From Phytophthora sp. 'mugwort' (taxonomy: Eukaryota > Oomycota > Peronosporomycetes > Peronosporales > Peronosporaceae), in assembly GCA_033558025.1 (NCBI GenBank), contig JAUCEF010000006.1, positions 806,001 to 870,000 on the forward strand: 64,000 nucleotides of DNA, in the 5' to 3' direction. This document shows, in pieces, positions 32,280-43,005 of this stretch. The stretch's first letter is position 1; each line of letters begins with the position of its first letter. The translations under genes and the position numbers were made by a program. The notes below the pieces were generated by a model. It saw only the letters and a program-made list of their open reading frames with translations, ran no database searches and was not told the DNA's origin.

Positions 32280-32996
32280 ATGAAGTGGACAGCGTTTCTA
32301 GTGGCGGCAGTGATGGCGGCCGTGCAGGTGCAGGCAAAGGATGACCTCCCGCCGGATGCACAGCTGCGCATCGGTGTCAAGCACCGTCCCGAAGAATGCA
32401 CCTTGAAGAGTCAGCTGGGCGACACGCTGTCCATGCACTACACGGGCACACTGCGCAAGGATGGCTCCAAGTTCGACTCGAGTCTGGACCGCAATCAGCC
32501 CTTTGAGTTTCCGCTTGGTGCTGGCCGCGTCATCAAGGTCGGTTATAGGTGCCTATTGTTAGGGGGTATGTACATGTGTGGTGCATTGTACTGACGTCAC
32601 TATTGTCGTTTCGGTGGGTGTTGTATGCTTGATGCGAGCAGGGCTGGGACCGAGGGTGCGTTCAGATTTGAGCTTCTTGTTAATTTATAGCATCTTGGGG
32701 CTAATGTCGACTGCTGTGTGGTGTGTCGTGATGTTTTTCCAAACAACTTCAGACTTGTGGACATGTGCATCGGGTACGTGAACGATTTGGTGTTTGTGTA
32801 GCGAGGGCCTACACTTGTACTGACACGCACTTTGGCTGTTGCTGTTGCGTAAATTTGCAGTGAGAAGCGTCGCCTGACGATCCCGTCGGACCTGGCCTAC
32901 GGCAACCGCGGCTCGCCTCCCAAGATCCCTGGCAAGGCGACGCTGGTCTTCGACGTCGAGCTGCTCGACATCAAGCGCCAGAGCGACGAGCTGTAG
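32280..32996 (+). CDS. FKBP-type peptidyl-prolyl isomerase of the ER
   Basis: Four exons: 32280-32537, 32642-32655 (14 nt), 32753-32773 (21 nt), 32861-32996; all GT-AG and in phase, giving 142 aa. The signal peptide is [19 protein letters not shown]. The FKBP fold covers residues about 40-135: [60 protein letters not shown] and a final VFDVELLDI. The active-site Trp of GWDRG is encoded in the 14-nt exon. The C-terminus SDEL is a KDEL-type retrieval signal, so the enzyme should fold proline-containing proteins in the ER lumen, like FKBP2/FKB13. Unspliced reading of exon 1 would stop shortly after GRVIK, so splicing is required. Confidence 0.9.
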
Positions 32997-33487
32997 ACAA
33001 CCGCAATTGTCCTTCATACACCGTTGATAGCAGTAGCGCTCCGAAGAGAGGAATCATAAACTGAGAATGTGACGTGGTTGTTCCGATGCCCTCCGCCTTT
33101 AAGCATTTATGTAGCGTGTGTTTCTTACTAAGATTTTTGGCTCTGGAGCTCATGTTTTCCCTGACGAAACTCGATCAATAAAGGTTAACGGAAAACTAAG
33201 GAACATTTCGTGGATTGGATTGATTTAAAAACTTGTAGCATAAAAAAAAACGAGTCGTGTACATGTTTTTACTTTAAAAAGTTGCATTGTACTTCGAAGT
33301 ATAAGCTCGCTATGCTTAGGACGATCAAGATTGCATCCTCCATCTCGTCCTGCTTATCGAGCAAAACAACTTTACATCAATGCAAACAAAGAATGCTAGC
33401 GCACCTTCAAAATGTTGTATTAATGCATACCCTTTTCACACTTAGAAGTGTGTGCGAACCTAAACCGAACTTAACGCAGTTTGAAAA
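32997..33487. other. Intergenic, FKBP to APC7
   Basis: AATAAAGG near 33177 may be an FKBP polyadenylation signal. No gene seen. Confidence 0.4.
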
Positions 33488-35746
33488 ATGGAGCGGCCCA
33501 CTAAGAAGCGGCGTGCTAATGAGCTGCTTCCATCTCGTCTAAAGGGCGACACAGCCCATGCCAGCGACCGACAGCCCGCGAGCTTCGATGCCAATATGAT
33601 GCAGCAGCAACTGGAGCTTTTCGTCCGCAGCGGGGACGTGGATTCGGCCCAGATTTTGGGCGAATTGCTGGTCTCCGTTGCGCTATTCCCATCTGATTTA
33701 GAGACTCACAGAAGCAGGAGCGAGGTCCACACAGGAGCAGACGAGAGTTTTCTCTATCGCAGACACGATGAGAGCGTCGAATCTGTGGCAAATGACGTCA
33801 GGAGGCTGTCGTCTGCCTTCCACGCTAAGACTCTGCGCCTTTTTGCAGATTTAATGCTCGCCAAGCTCGAATTTAAACGCGCTATTGTGAGTAGCAAGTG
33901 CGAGAGCAAAGGATTATGGCGGTGAGCGTTTCGGTGCGTTATTAACGGTGTTATTTGCTGGTTGTCACAGCGGTATTATCACCACAGCTGCAGGGATATG
34001 AGTGTCGTGACGATTGAGCAGGAGCTGGACGTAAAGCTCAAGGTGGCTAGATGCTACGTGCAGCTCGAGTGTATTCACGAAGCTATTGAAGTGGTACAGT
34101 AGATTGATAACTGCTGGGTATATGCTAACTGAAATGGTACTTGCAGCGACGAACTGATCGAAAATGCTATTGTGTCCAGTTGAGATCGACACCACCTGAA
34201 GGACGGAGCTTAAGCATGAACTTGCTGCTAGGGAAGTTGTACGTGGACGAGGGACTGCAAAACAAGGCGGAAGAGAGCTATACTGCTGCTCTGCGACAGA
34301 ATCCTTACGCAGTAGAGGCGGCTTTAGCTCTCACCGAACTGGCAGCAGCAAAGGATGCATCGCCGGATGCATTTGCAGGTTCGGATGGAGTAACGAAAGC
34401 AGGTGACAGTATACGATCGGTAGGGGCCGCTGTCAGGCAGCATGAAATTGAACGGTTCTACACCGACGTCGCAGCGGAAACTAGGACGGCAGGCAAAAGC
34501 CTATCTCAAGTAGACGCTTCGTGGATGCAAACGCTAGTGGCAGCTCACATGGCCGCCGAGCGGGGAAACTATCGATGTACGTCACAACGAATATTTAAAA
34601 TTTGTCCTTACGCTGCGATCTAATGCGCAGTACTGCCATTTGTGCTTATCATCTTACAGCGGCCGTCGAATCGTTTAACGCGGTAGACCGAGTCTTTCCT
34701 AAGAATCTCCATTGCCTGCTGCGCAAGGGAGCTGTTGAAATTGACCTGGAGCTGCTACATCAAGCTCATGTAACATTCAAACGCGCACGGCAAGTGGATG
34801 ACTTGAACCTGTCGTTCATGGACCGCTATGCGAACTGCTTGCGAAAAGGAAATTCTCGTACCAACCTCAATGACTTGGTGCAGGAGCTGTTCAAGATCAG
34901 TAGTACGTGCGCGGAGTCGTGGCTTGCCGCTGCTTACTATAATGACATGAAAGGCGACTACGAGACGGCCTTACAGTTCTCCGAGCGCGCCATCGCGGAG
35001 CAGCATCGCCACGCGCCGGCTCATTTGCTACGAGGTGAAGTTTTGCTTCGGATGCATCGTCCACAGCCTGCGTTGAAATCATTCTGGACAGCGTGCCGAC
35101 TTACTCGGTCTTTAGAGGCCTACACCGGCATAATTACCAGCTATTGTGACCTGTACGCAGTTGGTGTAAACCGGTACAAGGAGGCCTTTGCAACTGCCAA
35201 GAGCGTCGTGAAGTTGTTCCCACAGAAGGCGCAGAGCTTCGTGCTTTTTGGCAGCGTGCTCGCGTTGAGCTCAGAACACCGAGAACAAGCGCGTCAGGCT
35301 CTGGAAAAGGCATTGTCTATGGAACCTCGCAAGCTCTCCACCAATTTTGCGCTGGTCGACTTGCTGGTCGAGGAGGGAAACTTTCGTGGTGCTATGGATA
35401 AGTACGCTACAGTCCTGATGACACGCCTTCTGTGTTTCGTATTAACATGGCTGCCTCTGTTTCGTTCGCTAGACTGCAAGCATTAGGGGAGCGCCACCCG
35501 CGGGAAGAAGTCTTTACTAAGCTGGCGTGTGTGTACTCGATGGACAAGCAGTACGCGGAAGCCTTGAAGTACTTCCACCAAGCGCTGCGACTAAACCCGG
35601 GATCGACCAAGGCGCTGCAGGGGCTGGATCGTCTGGACAAGTTAATGCATGGCGAGGACCCAGACGAGCTGAGCAACAGCATAGAACAGATGGACCCGGA
35701 AGAGCAGGAGGAGTCAATGGAGGTCAGCGAGTACTTGTCGCCATAG
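33488..35746 (+). CDS. APC7: Anaphase-promoting complex subunit 7 (TPR protein)
   Basis: Five exons: 33488-33886, 33971-34093, 34147-34576, 34660-35401, 35473-35746; GT-AG, phases match, 655 aa. Branch-point sequences (TGCTAAC, TTAAC) precede two acceptors, supporting 34147 over a later AG at 34179. The C-terminal 400 residues are TPR repeats in the APC7 pattern: SFMDRYANCLRKGN, YYNDMKGDYETALQFSERAI, AHLLRGEVLLRMHRPQPAL, SSEHREQARQALEKALSMEP and a final YFHQALRLNPGSTKALQGL, then an acidic tail (MDPEEQEESMEV). APC7 is a scaffold TPR subunit of the nuclear APC/C ubiquitin ligase. CDC23/CDC27-like TPR subunits are the alternative, but the order of motifs fits APC7 better. Confidence 0.8.
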
Positions 35747-36473
35747 AAATATAACTGCAGTAGGTTGATCGCGCGTATAATTTGGTGAGCAAACTATCCT
35801 CGGCTTTGGCGGTATGCGTCGACGATGTCCCACGAAAAATTGGGTCGATGCAACACTAGCAGCCACCGAAGACGCCCTTTTCATTGGCTTGCTATAGATG
35901 GGAATGCGGGGGAGAGCAGTTTCCTGCGAAGTCGAGCGCCATTATAAGTGCTCAGCTTCAGCAGTGCTCTAATCGGGACGTGTCGGAATGAAGACAGGCC
36001 GGCCCCCTCCCCATGGTAACGTCAACACACTCTGGAAACTGCTTTCTCCCCAAATATTCGACAAGCATTCTGCTATGGGCAACAGCACGCGCGAGCAGGA
36101 GATGATGCCCCGAGGTCGATGCGCGCTAAGGCGGGGACAACGCGTTGTAAGGGATGGAACATGCATCAAGCTAAGAACGCATCTTAGGTGGATCAAAGTT
36201 TTTTTTGGCCGATGCGGATGCGGTAAGATTCGAATATGCACTTAAATGTAAACTTCAGCTTCAGATACGCCGAGGCGGTAAGATTTTCAGTCAGGCCTTT
36301 TTCGGTGTCAAAAAGCACCGGGAAATGTACAAAAGAATTTGCGTGGTTATGCGACCTTGTCATGCTGCTCAAATTTAGCAGGACCGGACGGCATGTTCGC
36401 GGCACGAACGAGGGTGAGTAAGGAGCTCCGCCTTGCTCGTCAAAACCGACGAACAATCGCTTGGAATGGATAA

Positions 36474-36532
36474 TGCCCGTCGCAGTGCGACGCAAAATCC
36501 ACTAACTTAGGCCCGTCGCACTGGGACGGGCA
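36474..36532. repeat. Inverted repeat, 19-bp arms
   Basis: Arms 36474-36492 (TGCCCGTCGCAGTGCGACG) and 36514-36532 pair with one mismatch over a 21-base loop, about 430 bp before the ODC start. Confidence 0.75.
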
Positions 36533-36880
36533 CAGAGTAAAAATACTGGCAGATCAACTGAGCAAAACCGATCGCAAGCGAGCAAGCAAGCGGGAGGGGG
36601 ATCTTGACTTCGCTGAAACCAACTTACTCTCCGAAGGCACCTACAACATGTAGTACATGTACAAGTTTGGCTCGGTTCCTTTTTTCGTACAAAGCTTCAA
36701 CGCGTAACGGCTGGCTAGCAGCCAATCAGCACGGGCGGCTCCCCATACTTTACGTCAGGTCAAAGATCCGACCGCCGTGTTTGGCTCCCACAACGGTGTC
36801 ATCGGCCCTGCAGTCACTGCAACCTGACGGCGGTTGGGTTTTGCCTCCATCCGTTAAGCCACGCGAGCCTCGCCGCTCTC

Positions 36881-36898
36881 GCTTTCATTTCCTAATTG
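36881..36898 (+). promoter_or_regulatory. Inr-like element of the ODC gene
   Basis: GCTTTCATTTCCTAATTG resembles the oomycete initiator and lies about 62 bp before the ATG, a typical distance. Confidence 0.45.
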
Positions 36899-36959
36899 GC
36901 CCGCGCCTGCGCATTCCGCGTCCGCTCCCCGCCCGCAAGTCCGCCCCGACCCGCTCGAG

Positions 36960-38420
36960 ATGGCTCTGCTCTTCCGAGGCTCTCGCGCCAGCCGCGCGGC
37001 GCTTTCGAGCGCGTCGCGCCTGGCCAGCCGATTTGGCCACGAGCGATCCGCCGCCGCGCGCTGCATGATGAGCACACAGGCGGCTCGCGCCACGCTGCTG
37101 CCCAGCGACCTGGCCACGGCCTCCACGAACGCCAAGCCGCCGCCTGAGCTGCAGCGTCTGCAGCTCAACGCCGCCATCCTGACGCAGCTGCAGACCCAGA
37201 TCCAGAGTCTCGGAAACGCCCCCGACAGCCAGCGCGACGCCTTCTACGTCGTGGACACGGCCGCCGTCGAGGATCGTTTTAAACTCTGGCACCAGTACCT
37301 GCCCGAGGTGCGGCCTTACTATGCCGTCAAGTGCAACCCGGATCCGGTCCTCATTGAAGGCTTGGCCCGCCTCGGAGCAGGCTTTGACTGCGCCAGCCAG
37401 ACGGAGATCAGCTCCGTGCTTGGCAACGGCGTCCCTGCCAGCGACATTATCTACGCCAACCCGTGCAAGCAAGGCTCCCAGATCGCCTACGCCCAATCCC
37501 ACGGCGTCGACATGATGACCTTCGACTCGCAGGATGAGCTTACCAAGATCCACGGCCTTAATCCCAACGCCAAGCTCGTGCTGCGGGTTTACGTGGATGA
37601 CTCGAACTCTATCTGCCGCCTCGGCACCAAGTTCGGTGCAATGGTGCACGATGTCCCGGATATCCTCAACCATGCCAAGGCTCTGAACCTTGATGTGGTC
37701 GGCGTTAGCTTCCACGTTGGCAGCGGCTGTTTTAACGTCGAGGCTTACTCGAATGCTGTGGCCCGCGCCCGTAAGGTCTTCGACATCGGCCACTCGATCG
37801 GCTTCAACTTCAACCTGCTAGACATCGGCGGCGGCTTTCCCGGAACGGAGAACGCCCCGATTCGGTTCGAGGACTGCGCTCGCGAGCTCAAGAAGTCGCT
37901 TGCTATTCACTTCCCACAGGGCAGCGGGGTGCAGGTCATCTCGGAGCCTGGCCGCTTCTTCGCCGCGTCTACCCACACGCTGGCCGTCAACGTGATTGGC
38001 CGCAAAGTGGCGCCTACTTTTGATGTCCCCGGCCAGCCACCTGTGCTCGCCAGCGCAGCCGCTGCTGCGGGACAAGTACCCAACTATATGTATTTTGTGA
38101 ACGACGGCTTATACGCGTCGTTTAACTGCATGGTTTATGACCATCCATCGATTCAGCCTGTAATCATGTCGGATGCCGCCTCGCCGGACGCCACCCCGAT
38201 GTACAAGGCTAGTCTCTGGGGTCCGACTTGCGACGGCATGGACTGCATCATGAAGGAGGTGGAGATGCCGCTGATGAACATCGGACAGTGGATCCTGTTC
38301 CCGAGCATGGGCGCCTACACGTGCGCTGCCGGCTCGGACTTCAACGGCTTCCAGCGTCCACAGAAGATTTACTTCGACTCGAATTTCGTGGCGGATGACC
38401 AGCAGCAGTTTGTGCACTAG
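36960..38420 (+). CDS. ODC: Ornithine decarboxylase with an N-terminal presequence
   Basis: Single exon, 486 aa, ATG 36960. It converts ornithine to putrescine, the first step of polyamine synthesis, using PLP. Fold III landmarks are all present: PLP lysine K124 in YYAVKCN, FHVGSGCF, LLDIGGGFPG, ISEPGRFFA, the YFVNDGLYASFN strand and the catalytic cysteine in WGPTCDGMDC. ODC rather than arginine or diaminopimelate decarboxylase is favoured by the GPTCDG motif and length. Residues 1-36 (MALLFRGSRASRAALSSASR...) hold eight or more Arg, many Ala/Ser and only one acidic residue, like a mitochondrial presequence. MM at 36-37 could be an alternative cytosolic start. No PEST tail seen. Confidence 0.9.
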   Translation: MALLFRGSRASRAALSSASRLASRFGHERSAAARCMMSTQAARATLLPSDLATASTNAKPPPELQRLQLNAAILTQLQTQIQSLGNAPDSQRDAFYVVDTAAVEDRFKLWHQYLPEVRPYYAVKCNPDPVLIEGLARLGAGFDCASQTEISSVLGNGVPASDIIYANPCKQGSQIAYAQSHGVDMMTFDSQDELTKIHGLNPNAKLVLRVYVDDSNSICRLGTKFGAMVHDVPDILNHAKALNLDVVGVSFHVGSGCFNVEAYSNAVARARKVFDIGHSIGFNFNLLDIGGGFPGTENAPIRFEDCARELKKSLAIHFPQGSGVQVISEPGRFFAASTHTLAVNVIGRKVAPTFDVPGQPPVLASAAAAAGQVPNYMYFVNDGLYASFNCMVYDHPSIQPVIMSDAASPDATPMYKASLWGPTCDGMDCIMKEVEMPLMNIGQWILFPSMGAYTCAAGSDFNGFQRPQKIYFDSNFVADDQQQFVH

Positions 38421-39456
38421 AGCAACCGAACGCTCGACTGAAAGAGTGAAGACAAAGAGCAAGGACAACTTACCATTGCACCCGGCGAGTCGGCGCCGAG
38501 GTCCTGGACATACAGGATTTAACTACTCAGATTGTAGCAGCAGGGTCTCAGTTTTTTCAACAGAGGAAGAAGAGCTCAGCCTCGGGGGTAGAACTAGCGA
38601 GAGACGGCGCCCTGCTACTATTAGTCTGCTTTTTTCTTTTAAAAAGTCCCGAAACAATACAATACTATCACTTACCGACTACCATAGTAATTACAGTACA
38701 CTAGCTGTGACTAACGGCATTTATGTACCTTCAGTCGTACAGCTTAAAAGGTGCACTTAAAGTGGATGGTACAGTGTACTGTAGTCTTCAGTATAGTGCA
38801 ACGCACAGTAAGTGCAGTACTAAGTACAGTGTGAGTGCAGCGATTTTACTGAAGCAATTTGGACAGGTAAACAATATGTGGGCGTACAGCGTGGATGGCA
38901 TTGCTTTGGGCAAGGTCTAGTAGCAAACGTTTTACTCTAGGATGACCTAGCTAGATAGGCTTGCCTCTATCAACAAGCAACCCCGCAGTCGATTGAAGAG
39001 ATACGTGGATAACCACTCCGATGTTTGGTTTGCGTTTCAAATCCCACACTACGGGGGGCAAGTATTTACATGTATGTTAGCTCTGGACCTTTTGGTGTTC
39101 TTCTTCCTATGTTTCTTACTTGAGTCACTGCTACGGCTCAACTAGGGTTTTAGGTTATGATGGAAATACGTTGTAAACCGTTTTATTACAATTACAACTA
39201 AATTTCTGCATATATTGCAACATAGGTTGTTCAGTATGTGTTACTACCGTAGTACATGTATATTGCGAAAGACTGACTTTTTACACATGACAACACAAGC
39301 CGCGATTGTCCGCTAGCAGACATATACATGTAGTTGATGTCATTTGCACTACATGGACTGAAAACGCATAGGTTTCAAGAGTAAGTTGAAGCTTGATGAG
39401 ATATTGTCTAATACATTAGGCTTTTCAAAGATCTATGTTGTATTGGCATACGTCGC
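38421..39456. other. 1-kb gap between convergent genes
   Basis: No gene. Rich in GTAC/GTGCAG-type short repeats near 38760-38850 (GTACAGTGTACTG) and several ACATGTA words near 39260-39350. It holds the 3' ends of ODC and the GT71-like gene. Confidence 0.4.
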
Positions 39457-41373
39457 TCATTTGTCGTCAAGGTGAAAGGACGAGTTGCGTCGTCGAGAAC
39501 TGTATGATGTCGCTGAAAACAGGGCAGTCGATGATCCAGAAGTTTCTGGGGAAGAAGGATCTACCGCAAGTGAGACGTGAGACGTAGAGTCTTCTCCCGA
39601 TACTGCCACTGACGAGTTCTTCGTTTCGAGCCTTGGTTGATTTCTCCTACACCGCCGCATCCATTGCCATCGCAGCCAAAGCCCGAGTGCGACGACCACA
39701 ACAAAACCAAAAACTCCACGTGTCCGTGTCTCTGATCGTTCTCTCGCTCTAACAATCGCTGCAGCCTCCTCGTCCTGCGTTGTTTGCACGTCGGTCTCAA
39801 TCTTTGCTACCTCAGCCTCTTCTTCCTTGCTGAAGAGCCCGCGACCTTCTATCGAAAAACCGATAGCATGCTGCTCTATCGGCAAGTACTTCGTATTTTC
39901 AAGACTGAGAATCAATGACGGTGTGCCATTACCGTCGGGTGTACGAGGGTTCAACATGAAGCACGTGTACTGTCCCAGCCGACGCATCTTACACTGCACT
40001 CGATATTTATCCAAGTCGCGTGCAAGGGAAGCCGCAGTGCCATCACCACCCGTAAATTTCTGCAAGTGCGTGATTAATGGTTTTTGATCGCGCCGTCCTG
40101 TAAGTTTCGCTTGGTTGCGATGCATAAATATGATGTCGCCCTGTGGGTCACGCTGAATCATCGACACCCCGCAGAAAAGGTCTTCATCCTCATCATAAAG
40201 TCCCCCCAACGCCACGAGATGCTGCACCATGTAGAACGGTGTCGACGTGTTCAACCACGCTAAACGGAAGAGATCCTTGTCACCCCATACTAGCTGCCAA
40301 TCCGTGATCAGTCTTGGCATGTGGGACGAGTAGAACATGAGCTTGCTCAGCGCCTCGTGCGACCTCGATCGGTTTACCAGCAGCTGTCCACTTTCTTGTT
40401 CAAACATGTCTGTAAACGGCATATTTAGCAGCGTCCACAACGCGCTCTGCTGCTGTACATTAAACGGCGTATTGGTGGCCGGTCTCCAGAAATCGGGCCA
40501 GAACATAGCTCCATGTTTAACGAACTCTGGCGCCTCAAATAAATAAGTCGGGTCGCGAACAGGGATATTATCCGAGTCTAGCCACAACACGCTCTCGAAC
40601 CTGGAATGATAGATCGCGTACGGTTTGGCATGGAACTTGGACGCATTTGGGTCTCGAATGACCCTCACAAGCACATTGTAGTACTTGACCAGCTCCACAA
40701 GCACAGAATGCTTGGCTCGCATCTCCGTCGGGTCGATCCAAACCTCCACTGGCAGTGCACATCCTAGAGATCTGAGCGTTCTCACAATGGCATAAAGCCC
40801 CGCCACCACCTTGGGGTAGGCGATCATGACGATGCCTCTCTTGTCGACAGTGTCATCTTCCGAGGTTCGCCCCGCCGGTTGAGGAGGCGGCAGCTCTGGC
40901 GGTGGGTGGCTGTACCTCGCCGCTTGGATGCTGAAGTCTGTGAAGTTTCGTGCGTCATTGCACGAGAGTGTTGGTACGAGATACCACTGCCAGCTCTTGC
41001 AAGTAGCCAGCATGACGCGCAAAATCTGACCGCTCGTGCGGTTGCGCACCTCACAGAAGCCACTGGAGCGCGGCATAGGCTCCCCGCACTTGCGGTCGCG
41101 GGCTTCATCCCGCGGTCCGTACGGGTCACAGTTATGTGTGGCTCTCCAGCCCAAACACTCGAAGTCGTCGGCCGTCCAGAGCGAGCTAGGTCGGTCGGGA
41201 CCCTCCAGGTCCACGCCATCGAGCTGCGGTGCGTCGTACGTCCAGGCCTTGGGCTTCCCGCCGCCGGTCACATCATATACGATGGACGCGATAATGGAAC
41301 TGACGAAGAGGAACAGGACCAGCACCAGGTGCCGCCGCAGGAAGCGCGCCACCCAGGCCTTCACGGGCATCAT
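39457..41373 (-). CDS. GT71-like mannosyltransferase, type II membrane protein (paralogue 1)
   Basis: Single exon, 638 aa from ATG 41373. The frame runs up to an ATG at 41670, but that overlaps the divergent gene's start, and the MMPVKAWVARFLRRH start places a basic patch before the helix LVLVLFLFVSSIIASIVYDV, a normal Golgi signal anchor. The lumenal domain has the DxD metal site in VLWLDSDNIPVRDP, then [25 protein letters not shown] and [15 protein letters not shown], the pattern of fungal MNN1/Mannosyl_trans3 enzymes. A second helix near residue 560 (GVFGFVVVVALGLWLRW) suggests a second membrane pass, followed by a Ser-rich tail. It presumably adds mannose to glycans in the Golgi; the acceptor is unknown. 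A close paralogue lies at 49698-51434. Confidence 0.78.
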   Translation of the reverse strand: MMPVKAWVARFLRRHLVLVLFLFVSSIIASIVYDVTGGGKPKAWTYDAPQLDGVDLEGPDRPSSLWTADDFECLGWRATHNCDPYGPRDEARDRKCGEPMPRSSGFCEVRNRTSGQILRVMLATCKSWQWYLVPTLSCNDARNFTDFSIQAARYSHPPPELPPPQPAGRTSEDDTVDKRGIVMIAYPKVVAGLYAIVRTLRSLGCALPVEVWIDPTEMRAKHSVLVELVKYYNVLVRVIRDPNASKFHAKPYAIYHSRFESVLWLDSDNIPVRDPTYLFEAPEFVKHGAMFWPDFWRPATNTPFNVQQQSALWTLLNMPFTDMFEQESGQLLVNRSRSHEALSKLMFYSSHMPRLITDWQLVWGDKDLFRLAWLNTSTPFYMVQHLVALGGLYDEDEDLFCGVSMIQRDPQGDIIFMHRNQAKLTGRRDQKPLITHLQKFTGGDGTAASLARDLDKYRVQCKMRRLGQYTCFMLNPRTPDGNGTPSLILSLENTKYLPIEQHAIGFSIEGRGLFSKEEEAEVAKIETDVQTTQDEEAAAIVRARERSETRTRGVFGFVVVVALGLWLRWQWMRRCRRNQPRLETKNSSVAVSGEDSTSHVSLAVDPSSPETSGSSTALFSATSYSSRRRNSSFHLDDK

Positions 41374-41661
41374 GAGAGGAGGTAATGAATGAACAGGGTA
41401 TGACTGAAGACGGTTTAAGGGCAAAATGCTCTTAAAGTGCCGATTTGTTCTATTGGCTTGAGCAACAACCAGTATTGGCGGAATTTTGTGACATTGCGAT
41501 TGAAGAGCTGTCAACGGTTCTACCGGTACGAAACCGGAGTTTTGGTCGTCTGAGTCTAGCTCTGAATTGGTTTCTGAGAATTCTGATTCTATAGCGGAAG
41601 GCTCGGAGCCTCCCGTTGTTGGCAGCAGCTCACTTTGCCACCGCAGCTTTATCAAGTGAAG
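41374..41661. promoter_or_regulatory. 288-bp bidirectional promoter
   Basis: Lies between the divergent starts of the GT71-like gene and the mitochondrial protein gene. No specific motif is singled out. Confidence 0.4.
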
Positions 41662-42726
41662 ATGCAGCATGCTTGGGGCCGGATCCTGGTGCGCGTGGCG
41701 CGCCGCAGCAGCCGCAGCGCTCTCACCGGCGCACGTGTGGCATCGCAGCTGCGCTCTGCCGCTCCGTTGTCTCGCGCCGTGGCGCGCTGCACGGGCACCG
41801 TACGCTTCGAGTCTTCCGAGTCGACGCCGTCGCGTTTCCTGAGCTTAGCGGATGAGGAGAAGACCAAGAAGGACGAAGGGGAGGGTGAAGAGGGCGATAT
41901 GGAAGATGGTGATGAAGAAGAGGATCAGGAGGACACCGAGGGACAGGATGGAGACATCGAGGTGGACGAAATCCCGGACGTGAACAAGGGCGGTGTCGAG
42001 GAGGACGACGAGCTGGACGATCTGATAATGGAGTTGTTTATGGAGAACCCGCTGCGATGGACGCCCAAGACGCTATCGCGAAAGTTCAATCTGTCCAAGC
42101 CCCGAGTGGAGGCAATTATCTGGATGAAACGTATGGAGGCCGAGCTCACGCCCGAGGAGTTCCGTACGATGGTACAAGAGGCCAAGGCCGAAGCGCAAAA
42201 GGAGATGGATGAACAGGCCAAGAAGCTCGCGGACGCTGAGACCGCCGGCAACGAGAAGGAGGCCGCCCGTCTTAAAAAAAATGCACGACAGGAACAGGAG
42301 GCTACCGAGCCCGACTATGAGATCGACTCCGAACAGGAGGCCATGCTCATGGGCATCGACGACGAGACCTTCCGGAACCCGGAATTCTTTTTCCTTAGCG
42401 ACGAGTTCGACGGTTATCCGCCTCTCGTCCGCCGCATGGGCAAGCACGGACACACGGACCAGCTGTACCCGGAGGAGGCACTGGAGCTGCAGCGACTGGC
42501 GGGCAACAACAAGATCGAGCTGCAAAAGAGCTTTGCCAACCCCAAGAACAGCGAGACCAAGGCCAAGTTCCGTCTGGCAGTCAAGGACATTACTCACAAG
42601 AAGAAATACCTGCTTGTGCGTGACGAGACCCGCACGCTACGTCTGGCCACGAACGAGGAAGTAGTGCCCCGCACGTGGGTGCGCAGACCAGCCTACTTCC
42701 GCGGTCTGGACAAGGAGCTCGCTTAA
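41662..42726 (+). CDS. Mitochondrial protein, possibly Bot1/mS45-like ribosomal subunit
   Basis: Single exon, 354 aa from ATG 41662; the open frame reaches back to 41635 without an ATG. Residues 1-55 form an Arg-rich presequence (MQHAWGRILVRVARRSSRSA). An acidic linker (GEGEEGDMEDGDEEEDQED) follows. Residues about 120-170 read LIMELFMENPLRWTPKTLSR then KFNLSKPRVEAIIWMKRME, a helix-turn-helix-like stretch that resembles the eukaryotic mitochondrial regulator / Bot1 (mS45) family. A charged coiled-coil follows near 175-225. The C-terminus (KKYLLVRDETRTLRLATNEE) ends basic. Mitochondrial location is well supported; the ribosomal role is an inference from one motif. Confidence 0.6.
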   Translation: MQHAWGRILVRVARRSSRSALTGARVASQLRSAAPLSRAVARCTGTVRFESSESTPSRFLSLADEEKTKKDEGEGEEGDMEDGDEEEDQEDTEGQDGDIEVDEIPDVNKGGVEEDDELDDLIMELFMENPLRWTPKTLSRKFNLSKPRVEAIIWMKRMEAELTPEEFRTMVQEAKAEAQKEMDEQAKKLADAETAGNEKEAARLKKNARQEQEATEPDYEIDSEQEAMLMGIDDETFRNPEFFFLSDEFDGYPPLVRRMGKHGHTDQLYPEEALELQRLAGNNKIELQKSFANPKNSETKAKFRLAVKDITHKKKYLLVRDETRTLRLATNEEVVPRTWVRRPAYFRGLDKELA

Positions 42727-43005
42727 GTAAGTGTCGCTGGTTGTTCATTCGTATCGCTTGGAAGGTGACCGACCCCCTATCGATCAATAGTATAGAGACA
42801 CGTATCGGAGACGGGTTGTTGGTGGCTGCAATAGGAAAGTCTCAGAGGTATGACAAGACTCAGGGAATCTGGCAATACTACAAGAGATGTGGTAAAGATC
42901 GTGTTTTGTAGCCTGACACATTCTACTCAATGTGGTTTTTAGTGTCCGATCCACGTGATTCCTAAAAAGCTTTTTTTTGTGAGCACTGATCAGTTCACGA
43001 ATTGG

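Larger units (their letters stand above)
35747..36959. other. 1.2-kb intergenic upstream of ornithine decarboxylase
   Basis: No gene. It contains an inverted repeat (36474-36532) and an Inr-like site (36881-36898). Confidence 0.45.

Noticed and set aside
36885..37793. 302-aa minus-strand ORF
   Set aside because: Exact antisense of the ornithine decarboxylase gene; composition is that of a shadow frame in GC-rich DNA.
41374..41670. 99-residue N-terminal extension of the GT71-like gene at 39457
   Set aside because: Its ATG would overlap the divergent gene's start; the internal MM start fits a signal anchor and leaves a promoter.
42073..42597. 174-aa minus-strand hydrophobic ORF
   Set aside because: Antisense of the charged mitochondrial protein; its hydrophobicity mirrors Lys/Glu codons.
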